NCBI RefSeq assembly: GCF_047663525.1
Contig: NC_092601.1
Span: forward strand, 19,057,501-19,121,500
Length of the DNA: 64,000 nucleotides
Direction: 5' to 3'
Origin: Anas platyrhynchos
Taxonomy: Eukaryota; Chordata; Aves; Anseriformes; Anatidae
The notes under the pieces were generated by a model. That model worked only from the letters and a program-made list of their open reading frames with translations. It was not told where the DNA came from and ran no database searches. Of this stretch, positions 54,101-64,000 are shown one piece after another. Positions within the stretch are counted from its first letter, which is position 1; each line of letters opens with the position of its first letter. The translations under genes were made by a program, and so were the position numbers.

Positions 54101-56789
54101 CCCTCTGGCTGCAGGCACGTGAAGGGTGCCCAGCGGTGTGCTGCTGGCCTGCAGGGCTGGGCGGGCACTTGTGGCATGGGTCTGAAGGAGAGAGAGGGCA
54201 GAGATTAAATGAAAAGCATCTTGAAATTGTCTTGAACACTCCGGTTAGCTTCTTGATAGGCTGCAAGCATGGGAGGTATGTTAATGTCGGGAGTCATTTG
54301 TGCCTGCCTTTAATGGTGCTGTCAGGGCAAATTAGTGCCTTGGGTTCTTGTCTTCTGAGCCAGGCTGATGCTGGTGAGCGTTGGGTTATTTGGGGAAACG
54401 CTTTGCTGGTGGTGAACCAGCAGGGAGCTGAGGTCAGAGCTGAGAAATGCTCGGAGTACTGTTGTAGGAAGCCTGGGACCGTGGCACAATCACACGACAC
54501 GATTGCAGCATAAATCCTACGTAGGAAGCTTCGTGTTCAGAGGACCCTGGCTAACTGCTGCGTTCAGTTGTACTTAAATTGAGCTGTTGCCATATCTGGG
54601 TGTTCAAGAAACCATTCAAACATCACTTTGTATGTAGAGAACAAAACCTCCCGAGATGCTGCATGCTCAAAATAAGCCAGAGGCAGCAGCAGGGAAGTCG
54701 TTAGTCTTTATATTGGCCGAAAAAATATTTTGCTGTTGTATTCAGGATGTTTTTTTCCCTGCACTTCCTGAAAAGCAAAAGGACTATGCAGCAACCCCGA
54801 CACTTCAGAGCAAGTCACAGGGGTCATGCTGGTGCCTCACCAGGTTATCAAAGCTGCTCAGGAGAGCTTAGAAAGCTTCTCTAGGAAGGACTCTCAGGCC
54901 TGCAGGAGATGCAGCACCTGGAGGACACAGCACGATTGCCTGGAGAGATGCTCAGGGAAAACTTGTCCTGATGGGTCAATGTTGGGCTTTGCCTGGGGTC
55001 TGGCAGTTGAAGCAGGAACTCGCTGGCACGACAGTACTGCTGCATTGTGATTGCAGTATGGTAAGGGCTGTGCAGGTGTAAAACAGAGCCCATCCAGCAT
55101 AACTTGCTCTTCAAACGCAGCATGGGACAGCAGGACCAGGGTCCAACCGAGGCACAGCTGCGCGGGGGGTGGCTGTGACCGCTGGAGCCGACAGTGCTGC
55201 CTGCCGTGTAAACACGTGGGGTCTGGGTGCTACCTGGGGTGTGTTGTTAAATAGAGAAAATAATGCTAAAGCGAGGTGAGAAAAAAGCACCTGTGCTGTT
55301 CTGTTGGTTTAGGTAAGTTTGCTTTAGTTTCCACACATTTGGATTAGTCTGAATTATATATAAATACATATTTTTATAGTCTGAGAACAAGATTAGACCT
55401 CTCAGTCTTTTGAGCAGTCTGTAAATGCCTTCCAAGTTTTGCTGTACAGTAGCTCTGTGTTTATGATCCAGTCTTGGTTGAATATCCTAAATCCATTACA
55501 TTTATTTGTATGGCCAACTTTAAACTCCAACCCTTGCCCCCCTGGTTGCAAGTTACTGGAGGTAACCCAAGAGCTCCTGGAAGGTGACCAGGAGTAAAGC
55601 AAGGATGATTCTGGCCAAGGGTGCTTGGGAAACTTTTCGTCCATGTATGAGCTTAGCTCCGTACCCTAAATAGAATATCTAAAGGAAATGACTGCTTTAT
55701 CTTGCAACATGTGTTCAGCATAAATGCCTCTTGCTTTAGCGTTCAGAAACAAAAAGTAGCTCAGCCTTTCTTGATCTCCAGTGCTATGGAAAATACATTT
55801 TAGTATTGGAACCGTGAAGCCTGTTGACCAGCACCTATAGGCATGATGAAATTCTCTCCACTTGGCTTCCATCTATAGGTTTCAAATGTACTCCAGGTTC
55901 AGGAAAGATGCAGTCTATGTGGAACGTGCCTGCACACCAAGATGCCGTGGTGCTTTGGTGTAGCTAGCGCGATGGGGACATGCTGGGAGAGGAAGGTTAC
56001 AGGTCAGCTACTTGAATTTCTTCAGTGTAGGCATGTGGCTGACCCCTGATCTCATCAGCCTGAGATACATGAAGTATGCACAATCCACAGTTTGTACAGG
56101 AAACTGATTTAATGTTGGTCATTTGTAGAACAGGTTCCTTAATCCACTCGCTTTGGTTAGATGTCCTTGTCACAAGCTGGAGTCACCCGCATGGTTGTTC
56201 TGTGGGTTCTGGTGCACCACTGAGGCTTACGTGACAGCAGCTCCTCTAGGCCGATAAGCCCATAATATTCCTGAAACAGATCTGCACAGATACGTGCACA
56301 GATACATCTGTGCCTTCGTGGGACTTTGAGTAGCAGCTGCCCCTGCAGATCCTCCTCGGGTTCATGAAGGGAGCTTGCAGAAACCAGCCCACATCTCCCT
56401 CCCGGAGCTGTGGGAGTCTCTTCATCCTCTATTTACAGTCTGACACCCTGTTACTCGTAACAGGCTAATCCTGGGTCTGCAGAGTTTGAAAGACATCTTT
56501 TGAGAAACTGTCATTAATTTTAAATCCCATCTGTGAAAGCATCACTGGAGGTTACCCTGGTTATGTCAGGCAAGCCTGACGAATCTGCTGCTGGAGCGAG
56601 TGTTTTGAAACGCTGGGAGGCAAAATCACATTGTGGTCAGATGCCGGGATTTTAAAATAGCCACCAAATTAACCTGGAGCAGCAGGATGGTGCAAACACA
56701 GTAAAGCCTGCAGCAGGTATGGGGGTTAGCGTGGCTGCAGGGGCCGGGGTGACACTGGCTGCTGGTGAGATGAGCACTCCTGGGGCCCA

Positions 56790-56860
56790 GTGCCTGGCAC
56801 AGGGGAGCCACGCTGGGGGTGCCTGGCACAGGAGAACCACACCTGGGGGTGCCCGGCTGG
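56790..56860. repeat. 29/30-bp tandem repeat, about 2.4 copies
   Basis: Units begin GTGCCTGGCACAGG at 56790 and 56819, and a partial third begins at 56849. Unit one is 29 bases and unit two 30, and they differ by several substitutions. It is a small, imperfect minisatellite. Confidence 0.75.
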
Positions 56861-57439
56861 AAGCTGAGTTGCTCCTGGCTGGGATGCAGCAGGCAGCTGG
56901 GGCTGCTCCCAGCCCTGGTCCTTGAACTACTGAGAGATCCAGAACCAGCCTGGTGCCTCTGAAGCCTCCCTGCCTGCCTGGAGGTGATGGCAGTGTTATC
57001 GGGGTGTTGCTCCTCAATAACAGCCCTGATCTCCAGCTTTGGATGTGAGACAGTGTTCAGAGTACCTGATTTTAATGGGGGGGATGAGAGGAAGAAAAAG
57101 GGGAGTGAAGTTCCCCTTTCTGCTTTGGAGATAAGTGACAAAATTCAGCTTTTACTGAGCTACATTGTTAGCACTTTGGGGACTGGGTTTTTATCTTCCC
57201 TGAACAGGATTAATATGCTCATACGGAAAAAAAAACACATCTTCAAAGCAAGCTAGCAGCCATCTTCCAGGGCTCTGAGATGCAAATACAATAATTGGGA
57301 TGGTGGTGGGTTATCTGCGTCTGGGTTTGCTCTCTTAATGTCTGACTTGCTCTCTGGGTAGGATTGATCCTGCAGGGATACCTTTCCATATTTCTACCTC
57401 CTCTCAAGAGGCTGACCCGGAGTTTCAATTACAATATTA

Positions 57440-57760
57440 AATTACCAGGTCACCAGAGTTAAAGTAGGCTGCCAAGTTTTTAACGATCTTCTCTTGTCGT
57501 GTGCGTTTTTTTCCAAGCCTCCTTTCCATCTATGCACTTTTAATTGAGACCATCTGTAATCTAACACATCGCAGCAGCGAGCCCAAGAAGCGAGCGAGCG
57601 GCGAGTTGTGTAACTGGTGCACTTGAGTCAGGATTTTAAGAGGACTCGGTGTTAATTCTCTGGGGACTGCTGCAGCTTTCCACTGCCTTCCAGCGCCTTT
57701 GTAAGAAATCCAGAACTAATTTCTAAGACTGTTTAATCTGGTCCCTCAGGGCCTTGATTA
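57440..57760. promoter_or_regulatory. Candidate conserved element in PRKCB intron 2
   Basis: About 320 bases of non-repetitive sequence. AT-rich parts with CTTTTAATTGAGACC and TTTAATCTGG-like strings surround a small CpG-containing core (about 57570-57610, GCGAGCGAGCGGCGAG). The mixed texture is unlike the intronic background. Confidence 0.3.
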
Positions 57761-58759
57761 ATCATACAGTACTTATTTTTCATCTCTCGCTGGTGGAGAT
57801 GCTGAAGGTGCAGCTGGGGGCTGGGACAGGTCCTGGAGCTGTGGCGCGGGTGTTTTGTGAGCAGAGCTGGCCTCGTGGCCCCTGGAGTGCCCAGGGGACC
57901 CTGACCTGGTTCCCTGGCAAAGGGACCTGGCTCCGAGTGGGGCTGCGGCGTGTTGCTGGGTGCTTCCTCAATGTTCCCTGTTGCTGGATTAAGGTAAATA
58001 GCCGTTGCCTGTCAGTCCCTCATGGAGAAGCCTCTCATCTGCTAAACCCTATCCAGCCCCTGGGTGCTTTTTCACTGCTGCTTGTGACCCAGACCCCAGG
58101 CAGCAGTGGGGCTGTTCCTGTCCCTGATGGCTCTGCAGCCCTGCCCCGTGCTCGTGGGCTGAGGCTGTGCCCGACCCCTGCATGCTGTGCCAGGAGGCTC
58201 GCGGGCTGGGCTCTTAAGAATCAGGTAGGGGGATGTTAACACCGAAATAAACAAATTCGAGCTTGAAAAATTACCTGTTAGTGTTGCTGCAACATGTCAC
58301 CTGGCTATAATTAAAGATTAGAGAATAGCATGTTTTCCTCTGGTTCATTCAGGGCATCTGTCAGGGCCCGCGTGTGGGCAGCTCCGCTGCGGGTTCGGTT
58401 CCCCTTGTTCCGTGCGTGGGTCTCTGAAACGGCACCTGGCACGGTGAGCGGAGAGGGGGGAGCAGTGCCTGCGAGCCGTGCCAGGAAACGTACGGGCAGC
58501 CTCGTCCTCGCTGCTCTGAACTCCTCGGCTGGCTCTGGGACAGGGTAACGTGTCCCCAGCACCCCGTACCCATGAGCACTGCGCTGTGCGAGGAGCCCAC
58601 CCCAGCTGGAGCCGGCCCCCAAGCAGCCCCCTGCCCATCCCCGGCAGCCAGAGCCTGGCTCGGGGTGTTTCTGTCGCTAGCGGTGGGAGAAGAAAGATCT
58701 CTCCCCGATCTGAGCTCTACTGCAGTCATCGTCCCCTTCCCCGCCCACACCTATTATAT

Positions 58760-58955
58760 TGCCGTGGATGATTGATGCTCCTCATCCCGCCTGGCTTCAT
58801 TACATTCATTGTCATGCAGAGTGTGTTGTCAATTCATTACTGGTATTTCATATAAAAGCTGCAGACTTTTTTTGAATGTTTTGTTCGTACGTACTCAAAT
58901 CCTTCTCATAGTGCATGGCTGGGCTCAAAATATTTAACCCCTTTAAAAAAAAAGA
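58760..58955. promoter_or_regulatory. AT-rich block, candidate conserved element
   Basis: About 195 bases. Repeated CATT/ATTCATT strings (ATTACATTCATTGTC, TCAATTCATTACTGG) are followed by a TATAAAAGC string at 58851 and an A-run (58948-58955). The TATA-like string sits in no recognised gene context. Confidence 0.25.
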
Positions 58956-61539
58956 TGAATATTAAAGATGCCTCTTTTGGAAAGGAGCAGTGCAATGGCC
59001 TTCCTCTGCCTTGCTCTTCAGCACGGCTGCTGTGGGTGCTTGTGCACCCTGAGCCCTACGGGTGCTGGACTCGCTCCGTTTTGCTGATAAACCATTACCC
59101 CTGGGAGCAAGAAGTGCCCCCTGTACCTCCGGCTGCAGCACCTGAAGGCTGCTGCTCGCGGCTGGGCACTGACTTTCACACTCTCCTGTGCTCCCTGAGG
59201 GCTCCTCGGGTTTTGCTGTGGTTGTTGCAGGAATGTGCATGGCTGGGGGCTTGGAGGTCAGGTCAGGGGCTTTAAGTCCTTCGGGGAAGGGCGTGCTCTG
59301 AACACCGCCTCCCCTGTGGCACCTCTCCTCCGGGTGACCTCCCGAGGACCTTGGGCGGATGCCGCCAGTTCAGCTCGTGGCCAAAATTGTGTTGGGAAGT
59401 GCTGCGTTCGGCCAGCCCTCGTGTGTCAGAAACACCTGAAGGAACTGCTGGAGCCCAAAGAGCGAGCGGAGTCACAGCCAGCTCCCAAGGGAAGATGAAG
59501 CGATGAATGCCTGCAGAGGGGGGGGCTTTGGGCAGCTGCTCCGTGGAGCCCAGGGCGAGCCAGGAGCTCGTGGCCAGCCCCTGCGCTGCCAGCGCCTGCT
59601 GTGCGTGCCGTGCTGGCCAGGCGCTCGTACGGGCTAAATTATTCAGTCTGCAAGTGAATCTCTGTTACAGCTTGGTACGTGAGAAATGCTGATGAAGTAT
59701 TTAAATTCTGAGCCATTTTTCTCTGAGCTTGGCAGAGGCTCTCTGATGTAAAATTAATGTCGTTGTGTCTCTGGAAGTGTCTCTCAGCCCTGGCCTTGCG
59801 GTGCTGCTGGCCACCTGCGGGAGGTGGGTGCTGGGGCTGGGCTCTTCCTGCAGCTCCTGCATCCTCCCCAGCCCAGCCTGGCCCAGGCAAGTGCTGCCCA
59901 CCTTCCCCTGCCAAGCAGCAAGTGACAGAAGTGACGTGGGCCCTGCTCCCTGTCTGTCGGAGAGCAAAACAAAGCCGTGCCCATTGCTTTCATAATGGCT
60001 GGAAGATTGTGTGGCTTAAAAAAAAAAAATAAATAAGTATCATATTGCTTTTACTTCAGAAATACCAGGAAATGCAGTTTTATCTTCCTGGCACTGAATG
60101 ACAGCTTTCACAGCACTAATTTGAAAGGCTGGGCCTCTTCAAATCTGTAGTGAAGGTTTCTTTGTGCCATTAGTGCAGAATTAACTGGTCTGAATAAGAA
60201 TTGCTTTCTTGGATTGAAAATCGTTGTAGCTGTTCAGGCAATCACAGTCTTCCAGGGAAATAAAGCCGGTGAGACCTCTCAGAAGAGACGCCTGCTGTCT
60301 TGCTCTTTTCTTCACCCATTTCTTAAGAAAAAAACAACCCCTTCTTTTCTGTAAGAAACTGAAACCACACAAATGCCTTTTGCCACTCCTAATCTCCTTC
60401 ACCCCCTTCATCTTTTGCTTGCAGTTGGTGGCATCTCCTCCCCTCTCCCCCTGACTTCTGCCCACCCATCAGCTCCCCCCTTCGTGCCAAATGGCACAAA
60501 TGAGCAACAGCCCTCGTGTCTGTCAGGGGACAGGAGTTGTTCATCGTGCCTTGGGACTGCTTTGCCATGGTGAAGGCAGACATAAGCCTAGTGAGTGAGA
60601 GCCCCCTGCTCTTTGCACTGAATTCTCTGCCCTTAATTCTCTGCTCTTCCTTCCAGGGGCAGGGTGGGAGTGTGCCATGGGGAGGGTTTGGCTTGTGAAG
60701 TGCCTCCTGCAAACCAGGGGAGTATCGGAGCAAAGAAACAAAAATGTGCCATGGGTTTAGATGCAAAACCAAGTAATTGGAAAGTGACAGTAATCGCTCA
60801 AAATACAAAATGCTCAGGCACAGCCACCAGCTTGGCAGCCTTGCCCTGCAGTTCGCGCGGATCTCACCGTGGGCACAAGGGGTGGCTGCAAACCAGCTCC
60901 GTGTGAGCAAAGGGATGAGCAGCTGGGGCAACCTCCCCCCGGCAGGGCACGGCTCTGACCCCGGGCGGCATCCCCAGCCCCGGGGAGCTGCTCCAGCAGT
61001 GCCCGCTCCGACCCCTCAGTGCCCAAACCTCCCACCACGGCACTGCTCCAGCGGGCACCTCAGAGCCCAGCCTCTCACAGCCGTGTCCTGGCAGCGCTTT
61101 GTAGAAAGGAGCCGTAGTCCAAAAACCCCAGGGCACGTCCGTTTTTACTGGGTAAAACGGAAAAACTGCTGAAGTCTGATGGGGAATTAAAGATATTTGT
61201 TGCATTGTGAGGACTCCAGGAAGCTTTTAACCAAAGCTGGGGATTAAATCCAAATAGCACAAATTTTAGCTCAGCTTCTCTTTATGTGCTGTAAGTGATT
61301 AAAAGCTGTAAAGCGCTGTCAGAAATTTAGGACTTCCCCTCCTGGAAACCTTCTTTCCCTCTATTTTACAATTATCATGCTTCGCTGACTGTTTGATGTA
61401 CCAAGTCTTAGTTTTTAACGTGGCAACGGCACATGGAGGGCTGCTGCTGGCTCCGGTGCGTTTCCGTGCATCATGGAGGCAAAGCCGGGCTAATGCGTCT
61501 GACCTCGTGGTTTGCCCAGCGTAGGTGGATAAAGGCAAA

Positions 61540-62130
61540 GCTCCTTTAAAAATATCTTTTTTGTTATTTTGTTTCCTCCAGTTCGGATGATCAGAATTCC
61601 AGCCCGTTTCCTGGATCTCCTGTTATTTATTTTAATGGAAACATTATCCAAATGAGAGTTTCCATGGGGTTGCAGGGGAGCAGCTACGCACTGAGATACG
61701 CTCAAAATAATCTTTGAGTTTCATGATATTAGAACCATCTGCTAAATTATGGATGTCAGCTCTCTGGGGAGGTTTTTTAACTCCTCACTGAGCTTGATTT
61801 TTAGATGAATCTTGGGTGATCCTTATTCTCCCTCTGTTAACTCTCCATCTGTCTGCCTTATTTGACATACTGTATCTGATAGGGGTCTTGATGCCTTCAG
61901 AACTTTCCTCTGCCCAACAGAGGATGACAAAGGGCTTCTCTTTGGTGGGAATGCATATTCTGGGGAAAATGTACTCGGAGGGAAGCAAGCATTGGAGGTG
62001 ACTTCCCTGAATTATGCATTTCGTGAAGGGCTTGGAGAAAATTGATTAGCCCCTTCTCCACAACGTCAGAACAAGGAGTTCATACAATGAAATTAGAGCA
62101 TCAAATGGAGATCAAATAAAAGGCAGCGGT
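61540..62130. promoter_or_regulatory. AT-rich block, candidate conserved element
   Basis: A broad AT-rich stretch of about 590 bases with few CpG. It includes TTATTTATTTTAATGG near 61623, TTATGCATTTCG near 62013 and AAAATTGATTAGCCCC near 62038. It is the largest AT-rich block near the right end. No exon is recognised. Confidence 0.25.
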
Positions 62131-64000
62131 GCTTTATGTGGCATCCAGTTGCTAGGCAGGGTTCATTCTTGCAGGAAGTCATTTGTCACAGTGTCTGGGT
62201 TTTTGAGGAGGGCTGGATACCTTCCTGCCAGCTAACTGCATTTCGTATGGGAGATGAGGCTAATCAAATCTCATGTGGCAGGCTCCAAGCTGATAGCGTG
62301 CAGGGGTCAGGAAATGATTTATCATCGCGAGCCAGCCACGCTTGGCGTGCCAGGTGCGCCGCAGGTTTGTGCGCTCTCCTGGCATCCTGCAGCCCTCGGC
62401 TGCGGGCTGGTGCCAAGGCCCCTTGCAGACGGCCGGGGGCCCACGGCGGAGCTGCAGCTGCCTGGAGGCAGCTCTGGGGCTCTCCTGGCTTTCCTAAGCC
62501 CCGTGGAGATGCGGCATGCCACTGCTGCCACCCCTCCAGCTGCGGGCACCCAGCTCCTGCAGCATGCCCGGGGGTGGTGCAGGGCAGCCTTCCCATGGAG
62601 CACACTTCCAGCACCCCAAAAAGCTGATCCAGAGCCAGGCCAGAGAAGGCTGGAGAAACAGGGCCCTGAAGTAGCTCTCCAAAGGTCATAAAGGGGCTGA
62701 GGATGGAAGCCTGAAGTCTCTTGGATACGCCAGTACCTTCAGAAACAGAAGCACTTAGCCAGAAACTGAAAAAAGCTCCTCATCGTGGTCCTGGCAGCGT
62801 CCCTCCCTAGGGACAGCTCTCGCTGTGACAGCCGTGGTGGCACGGGCAGGAGGTTGCAGCGCTTGGACGTGTCCCAGACCTGCTGCCACCTCGGACACAC
62901 GGCTGGGCTGGGAGCAGCGCCATGGTTGGGGACACAGCTCCAGAGCCTGGGCTTGCTGCTGCCGTGCTGCCTGCCAGGACGGGCTCAGCCAGCTCCAGCA
63001 CTGGGAGTTGCAACTAAAACTCGAACCCAGAGACTGCTCCAGGCTTTGGTATTCCTGGGAACATGCATCTGGGCTGGCTCCCTCGGTAGCCTGAGCGCCA
63101 GTATAAAGAGCTTGGTGCTCCGGTGAAGGGCTTGTCCTGGGCAGAAGGCGTTGGACTGGGAAGGATTTTGTATTCTAAGAGCAAATCTTTCAGCATTGTT
63201 GTGTCTTTGGGCAAGCTGCCCAACTGTCTGCTTTTGGAAACTCATGTGAGTGGAGACAGAGCATGTGAGGTGAGGTATCTTGCATATGGTGGGGAAATTC
63301 TTTGCATTTGTTTACATTTGGTAAACAGAAGCAAATACTCTGAATGAGAAAGAAGGTGTGCGTGCAGGCGACACAGAGCGAACAAGCTCTCTGTTCTCTG
63401 TAAATAAATCTGGCAAGCCAGAGGCGGGGATACCTGCCTCGCTCATTAACGGGGCGGAATTAGTGGTTGCCAGGGCTGCATCTGGACTGCCCTGGCTGCA
63501 GGGCCGTGGTGGTGACAGTGACCATGGGTGGGCTCTGGCCTCGTGTGCTGGGGCTGCTCCCCATGCCGGGGGACCAGGGGGGGACCTCAGCAAGGAAATG
63601 CTGCGTGGTGGCTGCGTGCCTGGTTCCTCGCTAGCACAGGTGCCTGTGAGCAGCCCCCTCGCATCGAGCAGCCCCCACGGTTGTGATTTCACATGCCAGA
63701 GTGCTCCCCGTGTGCCTCCTGTTGGGGCTGGTTGTTCCCAGCAGCTCTCCCACACGTCGAGGTTACTGTACCTGAACGCAGGACTGTCTGCTCCTGGAGC
63801 TGCTGCGAGGCTGTGGAAGCATCCGCTCTCCTCTAATTGCACTTCGTTCAGTGTCGAGGTTTGTCGCCTCTTTTTTTATCATTATTTTTTAATTTTTTAC
63901 TTTCACTGGAGGTTTCCTTTTAAGCTCTGTCCTGCTGACCCCAGAGGACCACTGCTGCGATCCAGGTGCAGAGTTGAGACCTGGCACTACAGCAGAGGCA

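Larger units (their letters stand above)
23076..64000 (+). other. PRKCB: PRKCB intron 2 (5' 40.9 kb)
   Basis: The intron continues past the window end. I searched the sequence for the expected third exon and for any nested gene and saw none. The DNA is moderately GC-rich, poor in simple repeats and without recognisable transposable elements. Candidate regulatory blocks and other sites are listed separately. The stretches in between (23281-27430, 27615-32490, 33010-46330, 51530-57430 and 62130-64000) hold nothing else I can support. An AT-rich segment at 34960-35480 and another at 36290-36560 are weaker enhancer candidates. Confidence 0.85.

Noticed and set aside
53221..54177. 318-codon open frame on the minus strand
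   Set aside because: Same signs of GC-driven openness; no domain, no start context of note and no conserved-looking texture.

Overview
The window looks like a stretch of bird genome. Two vertebrate genes are supported, both on the + strand: all coding exons of aquaporin-8 (AQP8, 1090-6296) and the first two coding exons of protein kinase C beta (PRKCB, from 22555). The PRKCB gene runs off the right end. Introns are compact in AQP8, the sequence is fairly GC-rich, the PRKCB start lies in a strong CpG island, and I see no recognisable interspersed repeats. Together these suggest a gene-dense avian microchromosome, but this is inference: no species-specific marker is visible.

Layout. 1-1081 is the AQP8 upstream region, with a possible non-coding leader exon ending at 812. 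AQP8 has five coding exons (1090-1346, 3854-3980, 4842-5056, 5966-6100, 6254-6296) that join in frame with GT/AG borders to a 258-residue protein. 6297-22000 is about 16 kb of intergenic DNA. It holds a CpG-rich patch with an RFX X-box (8440-8690), an 18-bp minisatellite (8977-9048), AT-rich blocks that may be conserved regulatory elements, a second X-box-like site (14614), an AAAT microsatellite (15494) and a second CpG-rich patch (18540-18780). The PRKCB CpG island spans about 22010-23280. PRKCB exon 1 is 22555-22724 and the 32-base exon 2 is 23044-23075. Everything from 23076 to the end, almost 41 kb, is PRKCB intron 2. I found no third exon and no nested gene in it, only candidate regulatory blocks, one X-box, short repeats and a strong isolated splice-acceptor-like site.

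The two genes have unrelated jobs. AQP8 is a membrane channel for water, ammonia and hydrogen peroxide. PRKCB is a calcium- and diacylglycerol-dependent kinase that is prominent in B cells and neurons. The most notable signal is just upstream of PRKCB (22181-22388): three perfect octamer sites (ATGCAAAT) and two degenerate ones, interleaved with four to five GC boxes. This fits the B-cell expression of the gene and may be an expanded POU2F/Sp array.

Limits: conservation, expression and repeat-library searches could not be run. Blocks called 'conserved-looking' are judged by base composition and texture only. Most long open frames here are by-products of GC-rich DNA.
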